Origin: Phoenix dactylifera
Lineage: Eukaryota > Streptophyta > Magnoliopsida > Arecales > Arecaceae
Length of the DNA stretch: 64,000 nt
Assembly (NCBI RefSeq): GCF_009389715.1
Contig: NW_024067908.1
Coordinates: forward strand, 310,001 to 374,000
Direction of reading: 5' to 3'
A model generated the notes under the pieces. The model worked only from the letters and a program-made list of their open reading frames with translations. It had not been told where the DNA came from and did not search any database. The position numbers and the translations under genes were made by a program. This document shows positions 34,764-46,349 of this stretch, one piece after another (the stretch's first letter is position 1; each line of letters opens with the position of its first letter).

Positions 34764-37700
34764 TCACTCCCTAAGAGGTTTAGTTAATATATCTGTTACT
34801 TGATCTTGAGATTTGACATGTACAAGCTCAATCTCCTTGTCCTTCACGTGCTCTTTTATAAAATGATATCGAGTATCAATGTGCTTGCTTCTTTCATGAT
34901 AGATGGGGTTCTTGGCTAGTGATATGACAGATTTGTTGTCAATGAATAATCTTGTAGGTTGTTTTTGTGGAAATTGTATCTCCTTTAGTAGCTTTCTTAG
35001 CCAAATTGTATGACAAACATCGGAGGGGGCAGCTACATATTCGACTTCACATGTAGAAAGTGTAACAATTGGCTGCTTCTTCGAACACCATGTGAATGCA
35101 GTGTCTCCCAAGTAAAATACATAGCCAAAAGTACTTTTTCTGTCATCTAAGTCTCCTCCTCAATCGTTATCCGAGTAACCTACAAGACAAAAATCTTTGA
35201 AAGAAGAATAAAATAAGCCTTGTCCAATAGTACCTTTGATGTATCGAAGGATTCTTTTAGCGGCCTTCAAGTGATATGATTTTGGCTCCTCCATATAACG
35301 ACTCACAAATCCAACTCCATATAATATATCCGGCCTTGTGCATGTCAAGTAACGAAGACTTCCAACTAGGCTCTTGAACATAGTAGGATCAATCTTTTCT
35401 GTATCACCATACTTCGTTAATTTTGTGCCACATTCCACCGGAGTGTTTGCTGGATTACAATCTTCCATCTTGAACTTCTTTAATATTGCCTTTGCATATC
35501 CTTCTTGTAAAATGAAAATGCCATTTTCATTTTGCTTCACTTCTATGCCCAAAAAGTAAGACATAAGGCCAATGTCTGTCATTTCAAACTTTCGAATTAT
35601 AGATTTCTTGAATTGCATAAACATGTTTGGATTGCTTCCTGTGAAGATCAAGTCATCCAAGTAGGACTGCATTGGCGATGTCTTTGTGATACCTAGCAGT
35701 TTTTTTAAGACTTCCTTCTTCCTGTTTGGGACTCCTGTGGATAAATTGGCAACTGATTTGGAAAGGGGTCGGTCAATCCAATGGTGCAACCTCAACATCA
35801 GAAGGGGCAGTGGTCGACAAAGAATCGTCGAATGGGCATCTATGTTTCCAAAGACAATGACGGAAGTAGGACAATCTCGCTTTTTTACCTGTGGGTGATC
35901 GTGAAGTCGAAAACACAGGCTTTGGACGATCCGCCTTCAAGCCTTTCCTCCTCACATCAATCAGATTCCAATGTTCACAAGCCCTCCACCGCACAAGGTG
36001 GTTCTCCTTGCAATGTCTTTCTACTCGCCCGACAATACTGACTTGAACCGGCTCCCGCACCTTACTGAGCTATTCATCAAATTTCCACATTTCATCACTT
36101 CATCAAATGAAAAGCCGGATGGAAACGTTGAAGTTGCACGAGCAGTTCCATGTCCCCCGGCAGCAGTGAATTGAGCAGGTTATTCTGTAGCTTTACATCG
36201 GGATCCTATCCCGGCTAGCGGCGCGGCGAAAGAAGCAGAGGCACCCCCCCCCCCCCCCCCCCCCGAATGATCGGTGCGGCGGTTAGGCATCCTTAGGCAC
36301 TTCTTTCTTCACACACCATAACATAAATAAGAAAAGAAACTTGCTTGGTTGGAAGAATATATAAGGCAGAACGGTAAGAAAGACATTATTAGGCTGCTTT
36401 GTCAATCTATAGAGGTAGAGAGCTTTGACCGGGAATGCCCCTTCTCTCTCATAGCCCTGCCCTAACATACAAGCAAACAAGAAATATATCTCCATTTTCA
36501 TTCACCTTACTATAGAGTGCATGCTCATAAGGACACTTCATAAAATTATTTTCAAGGAAGTAAGAATCAATTCTTTGGTTCCACGCTCTTGGAGCCTGCT
36601 TTAAGCCATATAAAGCCTTATTTAGCTTGAGAACTTTCTCCTCTTCTCCTTTTTTGATATAACCTTGTGGTCGTTCAACATATATTTCTTCATCAAGAAA
36701 ACCATTCAAAAAAATGCCGATTTTACATCCATTTGAAATATTTGCCATTTAAATTGAGCCGCCAAAGAAATTATCAATCTAATTGTTTCCATACGAGCAA
36801 CGGGAGCAAATACCTCTTTATAATCAATACCTTACCTTTGACTATATCCTTTGGCCACCAACCTTGCTTTGTACTTTTCTACATCACCTTGTGCATTCTT
36901 CTTCATCTTGTATACCCATTTTACTCCAATTTTACCCATGTGGTAAAGTAGCTAACTTCCATGTGTCATTTTTCTCAATAGCCTTGATTTCTTCATCCAT
37001 AGCCTTCTTCCATTTGTGATCTTTAATGGCTTCTTCAAAATCTATAGGCTCACAATTGGCAAGAAGACAAACAAGAGTTAGATTATTTTCATTCTTTGTT
37101 ACCTCATATATTTCACTTAGTCTTCTCATTTTGCTTGGCTTTGAACTTGGTTCTGCTGGGAATAAAGATGAAGATGGTGTAGTTGCTTGTAACTCTTCAT
37201 TTCTTGGTTACTCTTCTTCAATAAATGTGCCGGATTGCCTTTTTTCTTCTTGAGAACTTCAATCCCATGTGCCTTCTTCATCAAATTCAACATCTCTACT
37301 AACAACAACTTTTCCATTACATAGATTATATAATTTATACCCCTTTGAGCGAGCATCATAACCAATGAAAACATATTTAGTACTTCTATCATCAAGTTTA
37401 GTTCTCTTTTCTTCTGGTAAATGAGCATAAGCAATACTTCCAAAAACTCTTAAATGAGAAACAATAGGCTTCTTACCGGACCATGCTTCTTGTGGTGTGA
37501 TATTTCGTAAGCCTTTTGTGGGGCATCTATTCAAGATGTAAACGGCATAATTTGCTACTTCGGCCCAAAATTGCTTCGGCATACCTTTGCTTTTCAACAT
37601 GCATCTCACCATATCAAGAAAAGTACTCTATTTCTTCTTTCTACAACTCCATTTTGTTGTGGAGAGTATGAAACCATCAAAGTCTACGAATTCCATTCTC

Positions 37701-39538
37701 TTCACAATAAGCTTCAAATTCTTTAGAAGTAAATTCTCCACCTCTATCGGATCTCAAGGATTTAATAGTATAACCACTTTCTTTCTTAACATATATCTTG
37801 AATCTTTTGAAAGTACTAAAAGCTTTAGATTTGTTTTTTAAGAAATAAATCCATATTTTTCTACTGAAATCATCAGTAAAAGTGAGAAAATATTTGTGCT
37901 CACCAAAAGAGCTAGGAACAATTGGCCCACAAACATCTATGTGCACAAGTCCTAGTGGCTCCCATGCTCGATATGTTGCTTCATTTGGAAAGCTCCTTCT
38001 ATGATGCTTGCCGAGAAGACAACCTTCACAAAGCTGCTTTGAATCTTCTATGAATGGCAATACCTTCACCAAATCATGCTTAGATAAAAGCTTTAAAGCA
38101 CCAAAGTTAAGATGACCATATCTCAAATGCCAAAGCCATGATGAATCTTTAAAACATGCCTTCAAAGACATAGCAACTTCACTTTAAATGTTTAGAAGAA
38201 ACATTCTATTCTTTGTCATTTCAATATTTGCAATCAATCTATTTCTTGAATCTCTTATAGAAAGAGTACGATTTTGCATTTGAATATTGTAATCTTTTTC
38301 CAAAAGTTGCCCCAGGCTCAAAATATTATTTTTCATATTTGGCACATAGAAAGCATTAGAAATAAATGTATGAGTGCCATTCTTCAAACGAATCAAAATA
38401 GTGCCTTTGCCCCTTACCAGAATTTTAGAAGAATCTCCAAAAGTAACTTGACCACCGACTGATTCATCAAGCTCCGCAAATAAGCTTCTTTTGCCACACA
38501 TGTGATTGCTCGCTCTAGTATCAAGATACCATGCTTCCTCTTTGTTGCTTTGTTCTCCTTTATATGCTAATAATAATAGAAATGGCTCTTCTTCTTCATT
38601 TCTCTTTCCACCATAATTAACCTTCTCATCAATTTGATTAGTAGCACTCCAACAATTTGAAGAGTAGTGCCCAAACTTCTTGCAATTATAACATTGAATA
38701 TTAGATCTATCATACCACTTTCTTTCATATGGCCTTCCTCTACCACGTCCTCTTCCTCTTATAGGATTTGAACCTTGCTCCTTCTCTTTATTGCTTGATG
38801 AGCCACGATTGATTCTTCCTCTTCCTCATCCTCGGCCACGGCCTCGACCTCGTCCTCGGGCTCTTTCTTGAGTTCTCCCATAATTTTCTTTTGTAGTAAG
38901 CTTCTTTTGTAGAACTTGTTCCAATGGCTTTTCTTTCTTACTTTTGTTAAGCTTTTTCTCATGAACTTGCAAAGAGCCCATAATTTTTTCAATTGTCACT
39001 TCCTTCAAATCTTTGGATTCTTCTATGGCTGCAACAATAAAATCAAATTTCGGGTCCAAAGACCGCAACACCTTTTCCACCACTCGAACATTGGTTAGAG
39101 TTTCACCATTTCTCCTTAATTGAATAACAATCACCATAACTCTTGCAAAATAATCAGCAATAGATTCTGAATCTTTCATTTGAAAAGATTCAAAATCACT
39201 TCTAAGGCTTTGAAGACGAATCTTCTTTACCTTATCAATACCCTTGTATGCTTTTTGAAGAAATTCCTAAGCTTGTCTTGATATTGTAGCAGCTCAAACA
39301 ATCTCAAAGGTGGCTTCATCTAACCCTTGATAAATCAAGAAAAGAGCCTTCTTGTCTCCCTTAGCGATTGCCTTTGATTCTCCGTCAAAGTCGCCTCGTC
39401 TTCAGGCTCTACATAGCCTTTTTCAACCATTCCCATGCATCTTGCGAGCCAAGAAGTGCCTTCATTTTGATGCACCAATTTTCATAGTTGTCTTTGGTGA
39501 GTTGAGGAATTGAAAATGCCATTGTATTGTTGGCCATT
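34764..39538 (-). pseudogene. Degenerate copia gag-pol
   Basis: Gag starts at 39538 (MANNTMAFSIPQLTKDNYEN) and soon meets a stop. A CCHC-type knuckle ([14 protein letters not shown]) is at about 38660-38700. The protease region reads [10 protein letters not shown] where active copia proteases have DTGA or DSGA. Integrase: WHLRYGHLNFGAL, CEGCLLGKHHR, HIDVCGPI, DDFSRK, SDRGGEFTSKEF (37680-38130), stop, then KSKGMPKQFWAEV and RVFGSIAYAHLP (37259-37600). RT: LNGFLDEEIYVERPQGYIKK and LYGLKQAPRAWN (36449-36748), then after the insert DDLIFTGSNP and FLGIEVKQNENGIFILQEGY (35160-35660). RNase [35 protein letters not shown] (34764-35111). Several stops; not functional. Confidence 0.9.
35661..36463. other. 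~800-bp foreign insert in the copia RT, with a 21-C tract
   Basis: RT reads FLVCLYV up to 36464, then leaves the family; it resumes with DDLIFTGSNP at about 35657. The intervening DNA has no copia similarity and a different composition (more GC), and carries a run of 21 C at 36244-36264. Minus frame 35773-36060 and plus frame 35781-36041 are open but unrecognised. I see no terminal repeats or duplication. Origin unknown; organelle-derived DNA is one possibility I cannot test. Confidence 0.7.
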
Positions 39539-39564
39539 AGATCAATCTAGCTCTGATGCCACTC

Positions 39565-39892
39565 TGTTAGATAAGAAAATATTAGGAAGAACACTCAAGA
39601 AGAAAGTTTGGAAGAAAAATAATTTTCATTCAACTCACATAAAAAACAATTAGAATACATAGATATTTATAGGGACTTTAGATGGTCTTTTAACCTCCCT
39701 AATTGAATTAGTCATTACACCATTCATAACCTCAAATAAATCTCAAATAACTTCCTCTAAATAAATTTCTTATAACTCCATATAACTCCCACATGACCAA
39801 AAACCCAAAAGACATATAACTCCTCACCATACAATTATTGAAAACAAAACAATAAGTTACTAAATATTAAAACTAAGTTTAGTAACCAACAC
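39565..39892 (-). repeat. 5' LTR of copia element
   Basis: 328 bp, TGTTAGATAA...CCAACA, next to the Met-tRNA primer binding site on its internal side (39550-39561). Confidence 0.92.
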
Positions 39893-39897
39893 ATATG

Positions 39898-41740
39898 ACT
39901 CGGAGCCAAGTTGTTTATCAATCTATAGAGATCGTAGCTTCGTTGCAATTGGTCATGCTCCTTCTGGGACTCACATTTGATCCAACTCGAAGCCTTTCTA
40001 CCATTTTGAAAGACTGGATCAAATCACCTCTTCCTTGCTCAAGTGCAAGATTTGCTCCCTATCTGTTCCCGCTCTTCCTTTTCATGAACACCTTGTGTCT
40101 TGTCAGAAACTCGATTTTATTAATTTTCTTTATTAGTTATTATCTTTTTAGTATCGTTCTTTGACATCATGAACTATGTTTACTGTGCTTTTTAACTTTG
40201 GTTGCATCCTTTATAGCTACCAAGAAGCAATTCTTGCTTGCTGAACTCAAGTTTTTACTAAAAGCAGTTGAGTACTCTTGCAATTAATAGACAGTTGATA
40301 ATGTGTTCTTTGTTCACTCACCGCAAGATATGGTACTTTGAATGCTAATCGAGATAAGGCCTTTGCCAAATTCTTGGAAGGTTAGCAATATGCCAGACCT
40401 CGAAACATAGTTTTTGGATTTTATTAACAACGAAATGCCAACTTGAGATAGATTTTATGCATGCCCAAGGCTGAAAATATTCTACTATAAATATTAAAAG
40501 CCCAGCAGAAGCCAACAATGCTAGCGGCTCTACCACTGATATCATAATTGCAGGGAACTAGAGCATAAGTTCAACCTACTAGAGATGGAAAAGCATGAAT
40601 CATAGGATTTTTTTTTTTATTCTTTTTTTCCTTGTTGAAGCAAGTCAACAAATATTAGTTAAAGTTTAATTCGTCCATCACTGGAGAATGAAAACCAATC
40701 AAAGAAGATAAAAGATTGTGAGCTTGTTTCTAGGAATGATAATGGATAAAGTATCTTGCAAAATTTGCCATATTCACATCTGAACCCGTTCAGAATCCTA
40801 CAATTTAAACATATCACAAATCCGATTACAGATTCATTAAAAAATTTCAAACCCATCTTATAAAAAATAGTAAATTCATTGGATACTGACCTGTCTGATT
40901 AAACTTTATTTCGATCGGGTTATTTAGGTTGGTTGAGTACGTGACCTAAAATTTAAAAAAAATAATAAAGAGGAGGAAGGACAAAGAGAAAGATTTTTGC
41001 ATAATGACATGAACTTAACTAATATTAAGTAAAAATCAATAAAATATCGAACATCCAATTCAAATTTAAATAAACAACCATAATTCATAATATTAATTTA
41101 AGTTCATAATCCCTTTGCACCTCTATTTTTTCTATATTTTGTAAAATTTTATATTATATATATATATATATATTATATATAATCGAGTTCAAGTAGTGGG
41201 TAGCCAATGATTAAATTTCAAGCTTTTTTCAAATCTCAATGAGTTTTGATTTTAAATTTTATTTTTTTAAAAAAATTATAGGATTTTATTAAATCAATTC
41301 TATTAAATCCGGAATAGGTCGGATATTAGAAAATAAAAAATCCTACCTCATGTTATCCTTACCTGTCTCATCTTATCATGATTTGACATTTGTCTTTTTT
41401 TTTTATGAAAGGAAACTGAAGACATGCTCCCACATCAAATTTATTAAGACCGAAAACTAAGGAAATGTAGGGATTTGGAAATATTTAAAAGAGAGATAAT
41501 AAAAGAGGAGAGAGTAAAGAAAAGTTCAATAGCGGTATTAGAAGAAAGAAAAGAAAAAGAGAAGGAACAAAAAAAAAAGAGCAAGACAACGGTGGCAAAT
41601 GAGCTAAAAGAACGGAACAGCTATGCGGCCTTTTGGTCAAAGAAAGAGCACTAACAATGGCTATAGCAGTGTTGCAAGAATGGAAGAGCAATGTGGCCTT
41701 TTCAACCTGCTTCTACACGCCAAAACCCGACGGAAGGTGG
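39898..41740. other. AT-rich non-coding DNA, probably old transposon remains
   Basis: No gene recognised. A segment from about 40731 (CTAGGAATGATAATGGATAA) to 41362 has weakly inverted ends reminiscent of hAT elements, but no duplication was found. A (TA)n microsatellite lies at 41155-41181. The first 280 bp continue the sequence into which the copia element was inserted. Confidence 0.4.
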
Positions 41741-42839
41741 TGTTGAAAATATTTTACCTGCTATATTTTTATTTTATAAAATTTTTATAAAGAAATAATT
41801 TATTAGAATAAAATTAAGAGATTGAAAAGTGCTTGTTTGAATCAAGGCATATGATGCATACTGTCGTAAGAATGTGATTTGCTTCTTACATGCATGTCTG
41901 CGGCGATGTCATTTCTAAGGTACAACAATCCCGCTTAGCCCAATCCTCCTCTAACGAGCAGTGAAGTTTTGACTTGACAAACTCCTTTATCTAAAAAAGA
42001 TAGAAGCTGAAGGTTGAAGGGTGAAAAAACTCTCTGTCTGTAGAAGAAACTCTCGAAAGACAAAGTATCAGTGAAAAAGAGAGAGATCGAATTGTTTTTA
42101 GATTTGAAAGATCCCACAATGGCTAGACTTGTTTCAGAGCCTGGGTATATGAGGTAATGTTGATGGAAAACAAAACTAGAGAGGGGTCTGAGCGGCGTGT
42201 GGGCCCCGAAACCAGACAATATCTGGCAGGAGAGCCCTGTGTTCCCCCCTCATGTGGCTCCCACGTGGGCACTAGGTGCCTCACGTGCCCCGCGCAGGCA
42301 GAAACGTGACATTTGGTATCAGAGCCGAGGACGGCTCTAGTCCGAGAGTGGGTGAATGAAAGATGTCATATCGGCTAAACTCGCTTCAGAGCCTGGGCAT
42401 ACGAGGCGGGTGTTTCCAAATCCTGCAGACGCATTTTGAATGGCAAACAAAATCAGAGAGGAGTCTTAGCGGTGTGTGCGCGCGCGTGCAGGTCCCGAAA
42501 CCGGACAATATCTGGCAGGAGAGCCCCGTATTCCTCCCTCATGTGGCCCCACGTGGGCACTGGGTACCTCACGTGCCCCGTACAAGCGGGGGCGTGACAA
42601 GATTAATCTCAGAGGAATCTATTTATAAACTCTATCCAGAAGACCGAAGATATGCGATGGTTCCGAAAATACGTCATGTTTCGGAAACACCGTATTTTTT
42701 CAAAAACCAATGTTCTTTTTCGAAGAATATTTTTTTTAACTTAAAAAAATTGATTTTAAAAAATAAATGTACTAGTTTTATTTTCTAAATTTTAGATGGT
42801 TTAAAAACTTTAAAACTCTTATCTTTTTCTTCAGAAGGA
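41741..42839 (-). repeat. LTR copy in minus orientation, interrupted by a TRIM
   Basis: Starts TGTTGAAAATATTTTACC and is the complement of the LTR copies at 42840-43585 and 44935-45566: shared parts include TATAAAGAAATAATTTATTAG, the ACTCTC(T)GTCTGTAGAAGAAACTCTCG region (42030-42058), and a TTTATAAACTCTATCCAGAAGAC region (42627-42645) with a box for TATAAA. The sequence leaves the family at 42104 and returns at 42600, exactly the limits of the TRIM. Confidence 0.7.
42105..42599 (+). mobile_element. Complete TRIM retrotransposon, TSD AGATT
   Basis: 495 bp flanked by AGATT (42100-42104 and 42600-42604). LTR 1 is 42105-42311 (TGAAAGATCC...CGTGACA), LTR 2 is 42357-42599 (TGAAAGATGT...CGTGACA). 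Only 45 bp lie between: the primer binding site TGGTATCAGAGCC (42314-42326) and a purine-rich stretch before LTR 2. LTR 2 carries extra sequence after GAGGCGGG. No coding capacity: a terminal-repeat retrotransposon in miniature. Confidence 0.92.
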
Positions 42840-43585
42840 TGTTGGTTCTGATTTTCTTAGGAATGTAATGTTTTAGAAACATCGCATTTTCAACACCATA
42901 TCGGTTACGGAACAGAGCCTATAAATAGGCTCTTCAGTCTCAATCCACATTACTACTCTGCTTCATAAGATGAAATAGAAAATTCTTCTTTCCTTTTTCT
43001 TTTTCTCTTCTTCCAAACCTCATTCAAGTTTTTTTTTCATTTAGACAACTGAATTGCTAGAGTTTTAATTTTTTAAAAAAATTTATCTTCTAAACTTTAG
43101 TTGTTTTAAATGTTTTAAAATATCTTTTTGTGAGATGTCTCTTTAGAAGAATTGTGACTGTTCGAAAGGGAATACTGGTTTTCGAAAAGATACAGTATTT
43201 TCGAAACATGACGTATCTTCGAAATCAATGCATCTTTTTTTCTCATTAGTACTGTCTTCTGAGAGTTTCTTCTACAGATAGAGAGTTTTTCCACCCTTCT
43301 ATCTTTTTTTTCCTGTCCATCTGAAGGAGTTAGTCGAGTTAAGCCTCCATAGTGATCATATTTGTTAGAGGAGGATCGAGATAAGCCGGGTTGTCGTACC
43401 TTGGAGATGATATCGTCATAAACCTGTACGTAGGGGCCGAATCACGATCTTAAGATAGTGTATATCACACACCTCAATCTAGGCAAGCTTTTTTCAATCT
43501 TCTAATTTTATTCTAATAGACTATTTCTTTAAAAAAAAATTATAAAATAAAGATATAACAATTTTTGGAAAAAATATTTCCAATA
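42840..43585 (+). repeat. LTR copy in plus orientation, head to head with the previous one
   Basis: Contains AACAGAGCCTATAAATAGGCTC (TATA at 42920-42928), the GAGAGTTTCTTCTACAGATAGA box, GGAGGAT CGAGATAAGCCGGG and GTGTATATCACACACCTC, matching 44935-45566. It ends TTTCCAATA at 43585, one base from the usual CCAACA. The exact left border is uncertain. Confidence 0.65.
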
Positions 43586-43744
43586 GTCTAAGAACGTTAT
43601 TTTGATTACACTAGAAATTGCTATTTAATCATTTATCAAATTTAGTTTAATTGCATAGGACTAAATTTGATTTTAATTATATAAAATTAAAAAGCTGTAA
43701 AATTTTGTTTTTTATAAAATTAGTCCTTTTAGAAATTTATATTG

Positions 43745-44125
43745 CACTAAAAAATTGTGCAAATAGACTTTTTGCAACTATAAAAATCATACAAAAATTT
43801 TCTGCAAATTAAAAATATTTGCAGAATTTTTCTACAACTTTAAAGTCCGTGCAAAAATTTTCTGTAGATTAAAAATTTGTATAGAAAATTATTGCATCTT
43901 TAAAATCTGTGTAAATTTTCTACAGCATTAAATTATGTGCAATCTATTTTCTGGAATCTTTAATTTTTGTGAAGAATTTTCTGCATCTTTAAAATTTATG
44001 TAAAAAACTTGTGCATTTTTAAAAGCTGAACAAAAATTATTGTTGCTTTTAAAAACTGTGCATATTATTAGCTGTTCTCAAAAAACGTACTTCTGCTTTG
44101 AAAAATGTGCAAACTTATAAAGTTC
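43745..44125 (+). repeat. Degenerate tandem repeats around TTTTGCA / TCTGTGCAAAAATTT
   Basis: About ten units of 35-45 bp with the pattern GTGCAAAAATTTTCTGCA then TTTAAAA(T/A)(C/T)T, strongly diverged. Located just inside the internal side of the LTR at 42840-43585. Function unknown. Confidence 0.6.
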
Positions 44126-44309
44126 AATTATTTCTTATATTTCTTATTGTGGTTACTTGATTTTATTGATATTACTACTCTTTATTGCTTTTTTTTCAAA
44201 AATCTAGAAATAACTCGTAACCTAACGAATCAAAAGAGTACTAATAAAAGATGAATCGACATATCTGGATTAGTTATAAAAGAGTAATATCATTTTCTTG
44301 AAATTTGTT

Positions 44310-44450
44310 AAATAAGAAAGAAACTTGGGCAAATGAATTAACCAAGAGTTTATCTAGAAATGGAGTTCTAGATTCTTCGAGGAGGATGGGGCTTAAGCCT
44401 ACCATTTGGTCATCGACAGTAGATATCCAACCTCTGTGATTGGAGATTTC
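44310..44450 (+). pseudogene. Copia RNase H C-terminal remnant
   Basis: Plus-strand reading gives ETWANELTKSLSRNGVLDSS and RRMGLKPTIW, resembling the end of copia polyproteins (NLADPLTKxLxRDxV..SxxMGL). The rest of gag-pol is absent between 43586 and 44310, so this is an internally deleted element. Confidence 0.65.
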
Positions 44451-44934
44451 ATGAAGGAGATTCAATGTAGTAGAAATGAAGTTGATTAAGTGATTGCATC
44501 ATGGCACATTTTTCGAAGTATATCTCCTTCCATCCCTGTAATGAGTACTCTTATCAATGACAAAAAGATATTGAAAATGTTGAGTTATACTCTTAATGAG
44601 TTTAAGATAAAAAAATCTACAGGGTATTAAGTCACAAATACTCTTGGAGGACTTACCTATGTGAGAAGTGTCGTATAGTCCGCGACTAAGGGTTTAGGCT
44701 AACCCTAATAAAATTCTCATAAAAAATCAAGGTCCAAAGCGCAAGGCTTTTAAACGGCGTTGATCGCATAAAGACCCAATTGATCCATACATTGTGTGTG
44801 ATAAGTAAAAGTCTGAGTCAAAGGACCTAGTTCAAGATTTAATCCACTATGTTTCTTTCAGAACTACTATCAACACTAAGTGAGGTTTAAGTCTACAGGA
44901 CACTTCACCAATTACATAGCATAAGTTGCCCAGA

Positions 44935-45566
44935 TATTCTACTTTATAATTTTTAAAAATTTAAATCTTGTATGGAGAATTTTTGGAGTTCTAATTAATC
45001 CTCCAAACTGTAGTTGTTTTAAATGTTTTGAAATATCTTTTTGTAAGATGTCTCTTTTAGAATGGTTGGGACTCTTCAAAAGAGAATGCTGGTTTCCAAA
45101 AAAATATGGTGTTTCTGAAACCATCGCATCTCTTCAGTCTTCTGGATAGAATTTATAAATAGACTCATCCGGAATTAATCTAAAAATAATCTGATCTCTT
45201 TCTTTCTCACTGGTACTGTGTCTTTCGAGAGTTTCTTCTATAGACAGAGAGTTTTTTTACCCTTCAACTTTCTGCTTTCTATTTTTTTATTTTCTAAGCA
45301 TCTAAGGGAGTTGGTAGGGTCAAACCTTTACAGCGATCGTGCTCATTAGAAAAGGATCGGGCTAAGCCGGTTTGTTATACCTTGAGGATGAGATCGCTGC
45401 AGACTTGTACGTAGAGAGCGAATCATTTTTTTAGGACAGTGTATATCACGCACCTCGATCCAGGCAAGCTCTTTTTAATCTTATGATTTTATTCTAGTAG
45501 ATTATTCCTTTATAAAATTTTTATAAAATAAAGATATTGCAGTTTTTAGGCAAAAAATTTCCAACA
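44935..45566 (+). repeat. LTR copy in plus orientation, right end
   Basis: Shares the GTTGTTTTAAATGTTTTGAAATATC segment, the TTTATAAATAG box (45151-45160), GAGAGTTTCTTCTATAGACAGA and GTGTATATCACGCACCTCGAT with 42840-43585. Ends TTTCCAACA at 45566, followed by GGTAG; the left end of the whole cluster at 41741 is preceded by GGTGG, a possible 4/5 target duplication. Confidence 0.7.
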
Positions 45567-46349
45567 GGTAGATCCCAATCTCGTGGAGCTTGGGGAGGAT
45601 ATAGGGAAGAGTTATAAGGGGAACCAGAGGCTCGTTCCAAGAAATTATGTTTCCACATGTCAAATAAAGATTTTCATGAGTTTCTGGCTTAGTACCGAAA
45701 ACTTAAATTTTGGTGTTGCATCTTCTCCAAATTCCTTTTGCTACTAGATTTTATCTACCCCTTTTCTGATTATCTTTCATTGTTATCATTATCAATCCAT
45801 TTTAAACTTAATTCAAGCCCCAATAGTAATTACTTTTATCCTTTTTCCACTCTATGTTACATTGTCTTACCTTAATTATTTACATGGAGAACCACTATAG
45901 ATGGTAGACATTAAAAGAAATCGCACCTTCACATAGATAAATGGTAGACATTAAGCCTCACATTAGAAAATAATGGAGAAATAATATATTGATGAATTCT
46001 TCTCAAAAAACAATATATTGATGAATGCTACTGCTACTACATGTTAAAAAATAGTCCTTCTGTGGACAATTAATTATTAAACGAGTTGCTATACGGAGCA
46101 AACAAGCTCTGCTAGTCGACTCTGTACATGATTCGAGGAGAGAAAATAAATATGTCAAACTTCGAAGATTCGTAGGACGAATCAAACATCCTAAATATAC
46201 TATATATTTATCTGTTAGTTCTTAGTTTCGGAAAAAAAAAGAAAAAAATAGAACTAGTACCGCGGAGCATGGAGACAATGGGGAAGCTACTCTCGTGACT
46301 TCCTAACCATCCAAAGCCACCATCACAGAATAAGATACAACCAATGCTG
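45567..46349. other. Non-coding; 3' flank of chorismate mutase copy B
   Basis: No gene seen. From about 45915 it aligns by eye with the 3' flank of copy A (for example AATATATTGATGAATGCTAC at 46010 and 30776). Confidence 0.5.

Larger units (their letters stand above)
34487..39892 (-). mobile_element. Ty1/copia retrotransposon with both LTRs, TSD CATAT
   Basis: Termini TGTTAGATAA and AACCAACA, flanked by the duplication CATAT (34482-34486 and 39893-39897). Element on the minus strand: 5' LTR 39565-39892, primer binding site TGGCATCAGAGC (39550-39561), gag, protease, integrase, RT, RNase H, polypurine tract AAGGAGGGG (34707-34715) and 3' LTR 34487-34706. Coding sequence carries stops and frameshifts and the RT is split by a foreign insert. 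Length 5.4 kb. Confidence 0.93.

Noticed and set aside
40731..41362. Possible second hAT-like element
   Set aside because: Ends only weakly inverted and no 8-bp duplication found.
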